Shown: positions 17,492 to 25,113 of the stretch, piece by piece
Numbering within the stretch: the first letter of the stretch is position 1
How the letters are laid out: each line of letters opens with the position of its first letter
Assembly (NCBI GenBank): GCA_019747375.1
Contig: JAIEQX010000135.1
Coordinates: 1-37,956 of the forward strand
Direction: 5' to 3'
Length of the DNA: 37,956 bases
DNA from: Beijerinckiaceae bacterium
Lineage (GTDB): Bacteria; Pseudomonadota; Alphaproteobacteria; Rhizobiales; Beijerinckiaceae
Position numbers and translations under genes: made by a program
The notes under the pieces: model-generated
What the model saw: the letters and a program-made list of their open reading frames with translations, nothing else
Told to the model about the DNA's origin: nothing
Database searches by the model: none

Positions 17492-17517
17492 AGGGGAAGT
17501 GGTCTCCCACTTCCCCT
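17492..17517 (-). terminator. Probable intrinsic terminator after rplU-rpmA
   Basis: A perfect 11-bp stem AGGGGAAGTGG/CCACTTCCCCT encloses a TCTC loop. On the minus strand it is followed by TCGTCGTTTCGG, a weak T-rich tract. It lies about 130 bases after the rpmA stop and 45 bases before the GNAT start, so it likely trims ribosomal-protein transcription from the downstream genes. Confidence 0.6.
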
Positions 17518-17648
17518 CGGCCCCCTCGCGGGAACTTGTCGGACTGGTCCGGATCGGAGCTCTTGGCCTTGATCCGAGGTTCATCTGAAGAACCATGTCC
17601 ACCGGGTCTGTTGGGAGCCGGTGGAGGTCCTTCGTCAAACCACCACCG

Positions 17649-17918
17649 TTATTCTGCGGCCTCGGCCACCGGCACGACCGCTACATAAGCTCGGCCGTTG
17701 CCTTTTTTAATGAAGTGCACTTTGCCGTCCACGAGGGCGAAAAGCGTGTGATCGACGCCGATGCCGACATTCGTGCCCGGATGCCACTTCGTGCCGCGCT
17801 GGCGCACGATGATGTTGCCGCCGATGACGGCTTCGCCGCCAAACTTCTTCACGCCGAGACGTCGGCCCTTGGAGTCGCGGCCGTTGCGGGACGAGCCGCC
17901 TGCCTTTTTGTGAGCCAT
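17649..17918 (-). CDS. rpmA: 50S ribosomal protein L27
   Basis: L27 is an 89-residue large-subunit protein whose N-terminus reaches the peptidyl-transferase centre. [20 protein letters not shown] and the [15 protein letters not shown] segment are diagnostic. There is no N-terminal cleavage extension of the firmicute type. The ATG follows GGAGCAG. It is the second gene of the rplU-rpmA operon, 134 bp after rplU. Confidence 0.98.
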   Translation of the reverse strand: MAHKKAGGSSRNGRDSKGRRLGVKKFGGEAVIGGNIIVRQRGTKWHPGTNVGIGVDHTLFALVDGKVHFIKKGNGRAYVAVVPVAEAAE

Positions 17919-18052
17919 GGAACTGCTCCGAACTTCTACCCGCTGGGCTTGCGCCGACGGGGGATGAATCTGTTGGGTCTCTTATATCGTCAAAAGACCC
18001 GCTGCGAAACCGTCAAAGCCGCCAGGCCCGAGGCCGCTGCGGCTTCCTTGTC

Positions 18053-18370
18053 TTACGAGCCGGCCGAGATGCCGGTGATGCGCAGGATCGTCAGGTCTTG
18101 ACGGTGGCCGCGCTTGCGCTTCGAATTCTTGCGGCGGCGCTTCTTGAAGGCGATGACCTTCGGGCCGCGATCCTGTTCGACGATCTCGGCCGAGACGGTC
18201 ACGCCCGACAGAAACGGCGCGCCGATCTGCATGGAATCGCCATCGACCAGCATCAGGATATTGTCGAACGTCACCTTGTCGCCGGGTTCGCCCGCGAGCG
18301 TCATGACGGTAATCTTGTCTTCGGCGGCAACCTTGTACTGCTTGCCGCCGGTTTTGATGACTGCGAACAT
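18053..18370 (-). CDS. rplU: 50S ribosomal protein L21
   Basis: L21 binds 23S rRNA and early assembly intermediates. The 105-residue sequence MFAVIKTGGKQYKVAAEDKI...KKRRRKNSKRKRGHRQ is typical (both quoted ends are family signatures). I take the 18053 stop frame; the 135-residue ORF ending at 17982 is a shadow in another frame. The ATG follows ACGAGGAAAAACG. The gene has a well-formed minus-strand promoter (18529-18557) and a structured leader with a terminator-like hairpin at 18490-18513, which suggests regulated read-through. Confidence 0.98.
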   Translation of the reverse strand: MFAVIKTGGKQYKVAAEDKITVMTLAGEPGDKVTFDNILMLVDGDSMQIGAPFLSGVTVSAEIVEQDRGPKVIAFKKRRRKNSKRKRGHRQDLTILRITGISAGS

Positions 18371-18489
18371 CGTTTTTCCTCGTGTTCAATCCGGCTCTGC
18401 CCCGAGGGAGTCCCCCGAAGCGGCCGGCTTCTTTGCAGGTGCAAACCAGCGTGGGCGCTTGCGGCTGTCAGGGTCCGTGAACCCAAACG

Positions 18490-18513
18490 AAAAACGCGGC
18501 CAGGAAAGCCGCG
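18490..18513 (-). promoter_or_regulatory. Terminator-like hairpin in the rplU leader (possible attenuator)
   Basis: On the minus strand CGCGGC-TTTCCTG-GCCGCG is followed directly by TTTTTCG, the form of an intrinsic terminator. It begins only about 10 bases after the start site predicted from the TTGACA/TAGGAA promoter and lies about 120 bases upstream of the rplU ATG. No gene precedes it on this strand, so its likely target is the rplU transcript itself. Attenuation is inference. Confidence 0.6.
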
Positions 18514-18528
18514 CGCCGAAGCGAGGGT

Positions 18529-18557
18529 TTCCTAGGCTGTGCAAGGCGAAGTGTCAA
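18529..18557 (-). promoter_or_regulatory. Predicted sigma-70-type promoter of rplU-rpmA
   Basis: On the minus strand a consensus -35 TTGACA (18552-18557) is separated by 17 bases from TAGGAA (18529-18534). The predicted start is near 18522, giving a leader of about 150 nt before rplU. Confidence 0.65.
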
Positions 18558-18591
18558 GGCAAACCCGACCGATCCGCCCGACTGCGCCCCA

Positions 18592-18619
18592 TTGCCCAAT
18601 CCCCCGCCGCCGCTACACT
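18592..18619 (+). promoter_or_regulatory. Predicted promoter giving a leaderless ornithine cyclodeaminase-like mRNA
   Basis: TTGCCC (18592-18597) and TACACT (18614-18619) are separated by 16 bases. The predicted start, 7 bases after the -10 box, coincides with the A of the ATG at 18626. No Shine-Dalgarno is visible before this ATG, consistent with a leaderless transcript. Confidence 0.5.
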
Positions 18620-18625
18620 GGCCTC

Positions 18626-19732
18626 ATGACATACATCATCAACAACGACGACGTCGCCAAAGTCCTCACCATGCCCGACACGATCGCGGCCCTCGAGGCG
18701 AGCTACATCGCCCTCGCGGAGGGCGAAGCGGTATGCCGGCCCCGCATCGATATCCGCATCCCCACCAGCGATCCGGCGAAGAATTATCAATGGGGCACGA
18801 TGGAAGGCGGCTCCACGGGCGGCTATTTCGCCATCAGGATGAAATCCGACATCGTCTACGAGACCCAATACCGCGGCGCCGTCACCCAGGAGAAATATTG
18901 CACGAAGCCCGGCCTGTTCTGCGGCCTGATCCTGCTGACCTCGATCGAAAACGGCGAACCTCTGGCTTTCATCAACGACGGCCACCTTCAGCACATGCGC
19001 GTCGGCGGCGATGGCGGCATCGGGGTCAAATACATGTCGCGGCCGGATTCCGAGGTCGTGGGCATCCTCGGCTCGGGCGGCATGGCCCGCACGCATATGC
19101 AGGCCTTCACGGCCGTCCGGACCATCCGCAAGATCCAGGTCTTCAGCCCGACCCGCTCCAATCGCGAAGCCTTCGCGGCCGAGATGCGTGAGCTCTACGG
19201 CGTCGAGGCTCAGGTCTGCGATGCGCCGGAACAGATCTATCGCGGCGCCCATATCGTCGCCGGCCTGACCGATTCCGCCATTCCCGTGCTGCAGGGCGGC
19301 CTGCTCGAAAAGGGATCGCATATCGTCAACATCGGCGGCAGCGGCGTGCCGGATGACGCGAGCCTTGCGCGCGTCGACGTATATCTGCGCTTCGGCGATG
19401 CGCCGGCGCCGGCCGGAAAGCCCGAAATGCAGATGTCTGACGAGTACATCGCCTGGGAGGCCCGCCCCAACGCCGCCAAGTTCGGCGATGGGCGCCGGGG
19501 AAAAAAAGCCCACGGGATCACCATCCCCGACAAGCGCATTACGCTTGCCGACCTGCTGTCCGGCAAGGCGCGCGGACGCACGTCCGACGATCAGATCACC
19601 TATTCGGAGCGCGGCAACCTGCAGGGCGCCCAATTCTACGCCGTGGCCGGGAAGGTCTATGAACTTGCCCGCGCGGCGGGCCTAGGCCGCGAGATTCCGA
19701 CAGAATGGTTCCTGCAGGACATCAGGAACTGA
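18626..19732 (+). CDS. Ornithine cyclodeaminase / mu-crystallin family protein
   Basis: This 368-residue NAD(P)-binding protein belongs to the ornithine cyclodeaminase/mu-crystallin family, whose members include ornithine cyclodeaminase, alanine dehydrogenase and imine reductases. Marks are ALEASYIALAEGEAVCRPR at the start, the dinucleotide loop GILGSGGMARTHMQAF (near residue 147), and NIGGSGVPDDASLARVDVY. I use the ATG at 18626 (MTYIINNDDVAKVL) because the ORF-track start would overlap the rplU promoter. No Shine-Dalgarno is present, and a promoter is placed for leaderless expression. The exact substrate cannot be assigned; the family is functionally mixed. Confidence 0.9.
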   Translation: MTYIINNDDVAKVLTMPDTIAALEASYIALAEGEAVCRPRIDIRIPTSDPAKNYQWGTMEGGSTGGYFAIRMKSDIVYETQYRGAVTQEKYCTKPGLFCGLILLTSIENGEPLAFINDGHLQHMRVGGDGGIGVKYMSRPDSEVVGILGSGGMARTHMQAFTAVRTIRKIQVFSPTRSNREAFAAEMRELYGVEAQVCDAPEQIYRGAHIVAGLTDSAIPVLQGGLLEKGSHIVNIGGSGVPDDASLARVDVYLRFGDAPAPAGKPEMQMSDEYIAWEARPNAAKFGDGRRGKKAHGITIPDKRITLADLLSGKARGRTSDDQITYSERGNLQGAQFYAVAGKVYELARAAGLGREIPTEWFLQDIRN

Positions 19733-19850
19733 GCCGGACAGCCCTTTACCTTGTCACGTCCTGATGATCGTCCTCGCCTTGCAAGCGCCTCGTTTGCAAT
19801 GCTAACGCTCACGGGCCTTTCCTCACGACCATGCGCGAGCGCCCGCCTTC

Positions 19851-20432
19851 ATGTTCAAGCGCCTTTACCACTGGACGCTCTCGCTCGCCGAGAGCCCGCG
19901 CGCCACCTGGGCGCTCGGGGCGATCGCTTTCGCCGAGAGTTCCTTCTTCCCCATTCCGCCCGACGTCATTCTCGTGCCCATGTCGCTGGCCAAGCCGAAA
20001 CGTGCGTGGTTCTACGCGGGCCTGTGCACGATCTGCTCCGTGGCGGGCGGGATTCTGGGCTACGCCATCGGCTGGCTTCTGTGGGACACGGTCGGCTCCT
20101 GGCTGATCAATCTCTACGGCTATGCGGCCCGCATGGACGCCGTGAAGGCCGGGTATGACCAGTGGGGATGGCTGTTCATCCTCGTCAAGGGCCTGACGCC
20201 CATCCCCTACAAACTCGTCACCATCGTGAGCGGGCTGCTCGAATATAATTTCTTCCTTTTCGTTCTGCTGTCGATCATCACCCGCGGCGCGCGCTTCTTC
20301 CTGCTCGCGGGGTTGCTCAACAAGTTCGGCGAACCGATCAAGCGCATGCTCGAGCGCCATTTCGCCACCTTCATGATCCTCATCGTGGTGATGATCATCG
20401 GCGGCTTCTGGCTTGCCGGTAAAATGTTCTGA
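19851..20432 (+). CDS. YqaA/DedA-family inner-membrane protein (VTT domain)
   Basis: This 193-residue membrane protein carries the SNARE-associated/VTT fold of the YqaA branch. Marks are ESSFFPIPPDVILVPMSL near residues 29-46 and the second re-entrant-type segment ILVKGLTPIPYKLVTIVSGLLEYN, with further helices at 57-77 and 170-190. DedA relatives transport or flip phospholipids and undecaprenyl phosphate; whether YqaA proteins do so is not established. It lies 18 bp before dsbB, and the pair is likely an operon. Confidence 0.92.
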   Translation: MFKRLYHWTLSLAESPRATWALGAIAFAESSFFPIPPDVILVPMSLAKPKRAWFYAGLCTICSVAGGILGYAIGWLLWDTVGSWLINLYGYAARMDAVKAGYDQWGWLFILVKGLTPIPYKLVTIVSGLLEYNFFLFVLLSIITRGARFFLLAGLLNKFGEPIKRMLERHFATFMILIVVMIIGGFWLAGKMF

Positions 20433-20450
20433 TCTCGGGAGTAGGCGCGG

Positions 20451-20948
20451 ATGACTGAAATCTCCCGCAGGATCACGCCGCTCCGGGCCGCCCTGACGGT
20501 CTTGGTCCTCGCCACGGCCACCATCGCGGGCGCCTGGGTCTTCGAGTCTTTCGGCTATCTGCCGTGCGAGCTTTGCCTGCAGCAACGCTGGGCCTATTAC
20601 GTTGGCGTGCCGGTGGCGGCCCTCGCGGTCGCGCTCGCCTGGCGCGGCTCCAATGGGGGCGCGCGCCTCGGACTGGCGCTGCTCGCTGTCGTGTTCTTCG
20701 GCAGCGCGGTTTTCGGAGCCTACCACGCAGGGGTGGAATGGGGTTTCTGGCCAGGCCCCACAGGCTGCACAGGCTCGGCTGGCGCCCCCGCCGCCAGCAT
20801 GGACGCCTTCATGAGCCAGCTGCAGACCGTCAAGGTCGTGCGCTGCGATCAGGTCGCCATCCGCATCCTCGGCCTGTCGCTGGCCGGCTGGAACGCCGTG
20901 ATCTCGACCTTCATGACCGTCGTGGCGCTGGCCGGCGCACGCCGCTAG
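20451..20948 (+). CDS. dsbB: DsbB-family disulfide bond formation protein
   Basis: This 165-residue inner-membrane protein has the DsbB layout: four hydrophobic helices, a first periplasmic loop with C39-E-L-C42 ([13 protein letters not shown]) and a second loop with C106 and C132. These two pairs pass electrons from DsbA to ubiquinone. The ATG follows GGGAG. Its stop overlaps the convergent rlmN stop by 4 bp. The CELC dithiol and the loop spacing make the assignment strong, though no DsbA is in the window. Confidence 0.93.
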   Translation: MTEISRRITPLRAALTVLVLATATIAGAWVFESFGYLPCELCLQQRWAYYVGVPVAALAVALAWRGSNGGARLGLALLAVVFFGSAVFGAYHAGVEWGFWPGPTGCTGSAGAPAASMDAFMSQLQTVKVVRCDQVAIRILGLSLAGWNAVISTFMTVVALAGARR

Positions 20949-22201
20949 GCGTCCGCGCCCTCATCGTCGAGCGCAAGGCGGGCGCGCGCCCGCAGCTTCT
21001 CGGTCTCGCTTTTCAGCTGGCCGCAGGCCGCCAGAATGTCGCGTCCGCGCGGCGTCCGCACCGGGCTCGCGTAACCGGCGTTGAACACGATGTCGGAGAA
21101 GCGCTCGATCGTCTCCCAGTCCGAACATTCATATTGCGTGCCGGGCCAGGGATTGAACGGGATCAGGTTGATCTTGGCCGGAACGCCCTTGAGCAGGCGC
21201 ACCAGTTCGCGAGCCTCGGCGGGTGAATCATTGACGCCTTTCAGCATCACATATTCGAACGTGATGCGCCGGGCGTTCGACGCGCCCGGATAGGCGCGAC
21301 ACGCGTCCATGAGGTCGCGGATCGGATATTTCTTATTCAGCGGCACGAGCTTGTTACGCAGCTCATCGTTTACGGCATGCAGCGAAATCGCCAGCATGGT
21401 GCCGGCCGCATCTCCCAGCGGACCGATTTGCGGCACGACGCCCGAGGTCGACACCGTGATCCGGCGCTTCGACAGCGACAGGCCCTCGCCATCGGTCAGC
21501 ACGCCGATCGCATCCGTCACCTGGTCGAAATTGTAGAGCGGCTCGCCCATGCCCATGAAGACGATGTTGGAGACAGCGCGCACGCCCTCTCCCGACGGAA
21601 TGAGCCCGTCGGTCGGCGGCGTCTGGCCCGGAAAATCGCCGAGCATGTCGCGCGCGACGACGAGCTGCTGGACGATTTCCTGTGCGGTCAGGTTGCGCAC
21701 GAGTTTCTGCGTGCCCGTGTGGCAGAACGTGCAGGTCAGCGTGCAGCCGACCTGGCTCGACACGCACAGGGTGCCGCGATCGCTTTCGGGAATATAGACG
21801 CACTCGATCTCCGCGCCCTTGTCGCGCGAATCGACGGGCGGCATGCGCATCAGCCACTTGCGCGTCCCGTCGACGGAAACCTGCTGGGCCACGACCTGCG
21901 GCCGCGTCAGCGAATAATGCTCGGCGAGCTTCGCCCGCAAAACCTTCGAGACATTCAGCATGGCGTCGAACGACGACGCGCCGTGAAAATAGATCCAGTG
22001 CCAGAGCTGGCCGACGCGCATGCGACGCTCGCGCTCGGGTACGCCGACAAGGCCGAGCGCCTCGGACAGCTGCGCGCGCGTCAGCCCGACCAGCGACGGT
22101 CTCGCCCGTTCGGGCGCAATCGCGGAGCTGGCCTCCGCCGTCATGTCCAGCACGGAATCTGTCATCGGTCTCGTCGGATTGTTGGAAGTCGCGCTGCTCA
22201 T
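20945..22201 (-). CDS. rlmN: Dual-specificity RNA methyltransferase RlmN
   Basis: This 418-residue radical SAM enzyme methylates C2 of A2503 in 23S rRNA and A37 in some tRNAs. The cluster motif [11 protein letters not shown] gives the CxxxCxxC iron-sulfur site; [21 protein letters not shown] and [14 protein letters not shown] are typical. The late Cys in ILAACGQL is the position expected for the methyl-carrying cysteine. An N-terminal extension of about 35 residues precedes the conserved start; the true start could be slightly further downstream. Confidence 0.97.
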   Translation of the reverse strand: MSSATSNNPTRPMTDSVLDMTAEASSAIAPERARPSLVGLTRAQLSEALGLVGVPERERRMRVGQLWHWIYFHGASSFDAMLNVSKVLRAKLAEHYSLTRPQVVAQQVSVDGTRKWLMRMPPVDSRDKGAEIECVYIPESDRGTLCVSSQVGCTLTCTFCHTGTQKLVRNLTAQEIVQQLVVARDMLGDFPGQTPPTDGLIPSGEGVRAVSNIVFMGMGEPLYNFDQVTDAIGVLTDGEGLSLSKRRITVSTSGVVPQIGPLGDAAGTMLAISLHAVNDELRNKLVPLNKKYPIRDLMDACRAYPGASNARRITFEYVMLKGVNDSPAEARELVRLLKGVPAKINLIPFNPWPGTQYECSDWETIERFSDIVFNAGYASPVRTPRGRDILAACGQLKSETEKLRARARLALDDEGADA

Positions 22202-22255
22202 AGCAGCTTTCCGTCCATATGGGGAGCCCGCGCCCCAATGCGAGCGATTGGGGCC

Positions 22256-23140
22256 CTAGAGCTTGCGCTCGACGGTTGAGAGCGCGTCGGCGAGACGCGC
22301 CTTGGCGGAGCCCGGCTGCAGCGGCTTCTGCTGGCTGTCGTGCGGAGCCCAACCCGAAAGCCACAGGATTTCGAAGGTGGCGCGCACGCGGCCGTCAGGA
22401 TCGGCAAATTGCTCCTGATAGATTTCGGCGGCGCGCAGGAGCACGGCGCGTTTCAGCGGACGGCGGTCGCGCGCCACCAGCAGGTTGGTGGCGCCCATGG
22501 CGCGGAGATCCCGCAACAGCGCGAACAGATGGGCGTATCGCACCGTGAGGACGTCGACATCGGTCACCGGCAGCGCGAAACCCGCCCGCTGCAGCAGCCC
22601 GCCCATGTCACGCAGGTCGGCGAAGGGAGCGACGCGCGGACTGACCCCGCCCGACACCTCCTCCTCCGCCGCCGCAAAGCTCAACCGCAGCTCCTGAAGC
22701 GTTTGCCCGCCCGCAAGACAGGCAAGGAACAATCCGTCAGGTCGAAGAATGCGACGAATCTGGATCAGCGCGCCGGGCAGATCGTTGACGCCCTGCAGCG
22801 CGAGCGCCGAAACCACCAGATCGAAACTTTCCGGCGCGAATGGCGGCGCCTCTTCATCGCAGACGAGCCCGAGGACGCCGGGCGCGAGCGAAGCCTCGAG
22901 CGGCGCCGCCTGGACGAAAACTTCGCGCGAACGCCCGGCGAGGGCGTCCGCCAGGGCTGGTCCGGGCGTCCCGAGATCGAGGATGCGGGGAAAGGGCCTG
23001 AGCACCGCGGCGAGTCGATCCGGAAATTCCGCCGCCACATGGTCAAGCAGGAAAGGCTCCGCCCCCGCCGCCAGAGCCCGCGCGAGCCGACGACGACCAA
23101 GCGGGCGATCGAACACGAGATGGGCGGGAGGTTTTGACAT
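22256..23140 (-). CDS. SAM-dependent methyltransferase, NDUFAF5/BioC-like
   Basis: This 294-residue class I methyltransferase has motif I as ILDLGTPGPALADAL, then SFDLVVSALALQGVNDLPGAL and a C-terminal signature LFALLRDLRAMGATN and RATFEILWLSGWAPHDSQQKPL. These are hallmarks of the alphaproteobacterial family related to mitochondrial NDUFAF5 (C20orf7), which hydroxylates an arginine of complex I in mitochondria; the bacterial role is not settled. Annotation as BioC would be less likely because no biotin genes are nearby. It is divergent from comF across 78 bp, the usual neighbourhood. Confidence 0.88.
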   Translation of the reverse strand: MSKPPAHLVFDRPLGRRRLARALAAGAEPFLLDHVAAEFPDRLAAVLRPFPRILDLGTPGPALADALAGRSREVFVQAAPLEASLAPGVLGLVCDEEAPPFAPESFDLVVSALALQGVNDLPGALIQIRRILRPDGLFLACLAGGQTLQELRLSFAAAEEEVSGGVSPRVAPFADLRDMGGLLQRAGFALPVTDVDVLTVRYAHLFALLRDLRAMGATNLLVARDRRPLKRAVLLRAAEIYQEQFADPDGRVRATFEILWLSGWAPHDSQQKPLQPGSAKARLADALSTVERKL

Positions 23141-23218
23141 GCATGCTTTATGGGGCGCGACGCCGTCCGGGTCCAGACAGACCCTTTATCGCAGGCGGCT
23201 GAATGCTAAGCTCAGGCC

Positions 23219-24007
23219 ATGACCATTCGCGACGCTTCTCCCTCTTCGGGCGCCTGGGCCTCCCTCAGGTCTGCCCTCGCGCGCGTCTCGACGCTGGCGG
23301 CCGATTGCGTCTATCCGCCTTCCTGCCTCGCCTGCCGGCGAGCGACCGAGAGCGCCGGCGCGTTATGTCCCGCTTGCTGGACCGGCATGCCCTTTATCGA
23401 GCGCCCGTTCTGCGAGCGGCTGGGCACGCCCTTTGCGCAAGACCTCGGGGACGGACTGCTCTCGCCCGCCGCCATTGCGGAGCCGCCGGTCTTTGAGCGC
23501 GCCCGCGCTGTGGCGCTCTATGAAGAGGGCCCGGTCCGAAAGCTGGTTCAGCAGTTGAAATACGCAGACCGGCTCGATCTCGCGCCCCCGATGGCGCGCT
23601 GGATGGCGCGCGCCGGCAGGGAGTTGCTGTCCGACGCCGATCTTCTTGTCCCGGTCCCTCTCTATCGCTGGCGTCTTTTCACGCGGCGCTTCAATCAAGC
23701 GGCCGTCTTGGCCCGCGGCGTCGCGGAACTGAGCGGCGTAGCCTTTGATCCAATGGCCCTCGTCCGCGTCAAGGCCACCAGGCCTCAGGTCGGCCTGACG
23801 CGGACGCAGCGCGCCGAGAATGTTCAGGGCGCCTTCAAGGTCCTGCCGACGGACCGCATCCGCGTCGAAGGGCGAAAGAGCGTCCTGGTGGATGACGTAC
23901 TGACCTCCGGCGCGACCCTGAACGCCGCCGCGCGGGTCCTGATCCGCGCCGGCGCCGTCCGGGTCGACGCGCTGGTTTTCGCCCGGGTCATGACGCACGG
24001 GTTGTGA
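23219..24007 (+). CDS. comF: ComF family protein (zinc-finger phosphoribosyltransferase-like)
   Basis: This 262-residue protein combines an N-terminal Cys-rich zinc-binding region (C36-LAC39, C50-PAC53, plus C30 and C65) with a C-terminal type I phosphoribosyltransferase fold. The PRPP loop is VLVDDVLTSGAT near residue 222; VPVPLYRWRLFTRRFNQAAVLA and RTQRAENVQGAF are ComF signatures. In competent bacteria ComF aids DNA uptake or handling of imported DNA; in alphaproteobacteria its role is often unknown. It leads a plus-strand operon with grxC and a DUF1178 gene. Confidence 0.94.
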   Translation: MTIRDASPSSGAWASLRSALARVSTLAADCVYPPSCLACRRATESAGALCPACWTGMPFIERPFCERLGTPFAQDLGDGLLSPAAIAEPPVFERARAVALYEEGPVRKLVQQLKYADRLDLAPPMARWMARAGRELLSDADLLVPVPLYRWRLFTRRFNQAAVLARGVAELSGVAFDPMALVRVKATRPQVGLTRTQRAENVQGAFKVLPTDRIRVEGRKSVLVDDVLTSGATLNAAARVLIRAGAVRVDALVFARVMTHGL

Positions 24008-24086
24008 CAAGGCCGCAGGCGGACATATAAGGGGCGGACAAAAACCAGATTGACCCGCCAGACTCCCGCGAAAGGCCAGATCCGGC

Positions 24087-24344
24087 ATGCCACCCGTCAC
24101 CATCTACACCAAGAGCACCTGCGGTTACTGTCTTCGCGCCAAGGCGCTTCTGACCCGCAAGAACGTCAGGTTCGAGGAGATCTCGGTTGACGGAAACGCC
24201 GCCGCCCAGCAGGCGATGGCGCAGCGGGCGAATGGCGGCTGGACCGTGCCGCAGATCTTCGTGGGCGAGACCCATGTCGGGGGATGCGACGACCTCTTCG
24301 CGCTCGATCGCGCGGGCAAACTCGACGCGCTCCTGAACGCGTGA
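24087..24344 (+). CDS. grxC: Glutaredoxin 3 (GrxC)
   Basis: This 85-residue dithiol glutaredoxin has the active site C12-GY-C15 (STCGYCLRAK), the cis-Pro loop GGWTVPQIFVG, and the glutathione-binding GGCDDL. It reduces disulfides and deglutathionylates proteins in the cytoplasm. It lies 79 bp after comF and 15 bp before the DUF1178 gene, the common order in Hyphomicrobiales. Confidence 0.96.
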   Translation: MPPVTIYTKSTCGYCLRAKALLTRKNVRFEEISVDGNAAAQQAMAQRANGGWTVPQIFVGETHVGGCDDLFALDRAGKLDALLNA

Positions 24345-24359
24345 ACGGACGAAACGACA

Positions 24360-24863
24360 ATGATCAAATACGCCCTGGTCTGCGACGCCGCGCATGAATT
24401 CGAAAGCTGGTTTGCGAGCAGCGGGTCCTATGACCAGCAGGTCAAGCGCGGGTTCGTCAACTGCCCTTACTGCCAGTCGCCGAAAGTCACGAAGGCCGTG
24501 ATGGCTCCCAATATCGCCCGCACCGACAAGTCCGGGAATGAACGGGCGATGAAGGATCGCGACGCCGCGCCTCCGGAGCCCTCGAACGACACGGGAGCGC
24601 CGGTCGTCGCCCCCCAGCAGTTGGCGCTGCTCGACGAGCGCCAGCAGGCCCTGCGCGAAATGATCCGGGAACTGCACGAAAAGATCGTCGCATCCTCCGA
24701 CGATGTCGGCGAGGCGTTTCCCGAAGAAGCCCGCAAGATGCACGATGGCGAGACGCCGACGCGCTCGATCCGGGGCAAGGCCAGTTTCGAGGAAGCCCGC
24801 GCCCTGCTCGAGGACGGCATTCCCGTCTTGCCGATCCCGGACCTGCCCGAAGAGCGGAACTAG
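24360..24863 (+). CDS. DUF1178 family protein
   Basis: This 167-residue protein begins MIKYALVCDAAHEFESWFASS and has C8 plus a CxxC pair (NCPYC, C35 and C38) that could bind zinc. The centre is acidic and variable. The C-terminal half forms a probable helix (LLDERQQALREMIRELHEKIV) and ends with FPEEARKMHDGE and GIPVLPIPDL, which fit DUF1178. No function is known for the family. It is the last gene of comF-grxC-DUF1178 and is followed by tandem terminators. Confidence 0.93.
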   Translation: MIKYALVCDAAHEFESWFASSGSYDQQVKRGFVNCPYCQSPKVTKAVMAPNIARTDKSGNERAMKDRDAAPPEPSNDTGAPVVAPQQLALLDERQQALREMIRELHEKIVASSDDVGEAFPEEARKMHDGETPTRSIRGKASFEEARALLEDGIPVLPIPDLPEERN

Positions 24864-24909
24864 CTTCAGACCGGCAAAGATATTGGGAAGTATCGTGAAA
24901 TGAGAGCGG

Positions 24910-24938
24910 CGGGGCCGTTGGGGCCGCCCCGTTTTTTT
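24910..24938 (+). terminator. Intrinsic terminator 1 after the comF-grxC-DUF1178 operon
   Basis: CGGGGC (24910-24915) pairs with GCCCCG (24926-24931), followed by seven T. It lies about 50 bases after the DUF1178 stop. Confidence 0.85.
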
Positions 24939-24946
24939 GAGGCGCG

Positions 24947-24969
24947 CGGGCCGGTGCCGGCCCGTTTTT
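24947..24969 (+). terminator. Intrinsic terminator 2, in tandem
   Basis: The near-perfect inverted repeat CGGGCCGG-TG-CCGGCCCG (24947-24964) is followed by five T. It starts 9 bases after the T-run of terminator 1 and its end overlaps the stop codon of the small minus-strand ORF. Confidence 0.85.
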
Positions 24970-25072
24970 AGTGGCTGCGCGCGGGCACAAACCCGCCCGC
25001 CACGAAGACGAATGCGAGGATGAGAACGCCTGCGTTCAACCAGACCCAGGCCGGAATGACGAAGTCCTGCAT
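24968..25072 (-). CDS. Predicted 34-residue single-pass membrane protein (not in the ORF track)
   Basis: The minus strand encodes MQDFVIPAWVWLNAGVLILA followed by FVFVAGGFVPARSH and TAA. The product is one hydrophobic helix with a short basic tail (positive residues at the C-terminus, suggesting an N-out topology). It lies 41 bp after the terC-family stop on the same strand, with AAAGGGAAA about 9 bases upstream of the ATG as a possible ribosome binding site. Codon third positions are GC-rich as in neighbours. It is too short for the ORF track, and no family is recognised. The absence of any homology test keeps confidence moderate. Confidence 0.5.
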   Translation of the reverse strand: MQDFVIPAWVWLNAGVLILAFVFVAGGFVPARSH

Positions 25073-25113
25073 GATGCGTTTCCCTTTTTATGATTCAGGA
25101 ACGGCCAGTAAGT

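Noticed and set aside
17982-18389. 135-residue ORF overlapping rplU
   Set aside because: It reads the L21 gene in the wrong frame; the correct L21 frame ends at 18053.
19779-19806. TTGCAA/GCTAAC as a promoter for the YqaA-like gene
   Set aside because: The -10 match is too weak to list as a feature; the repeated TTGCAA may be coincidental.
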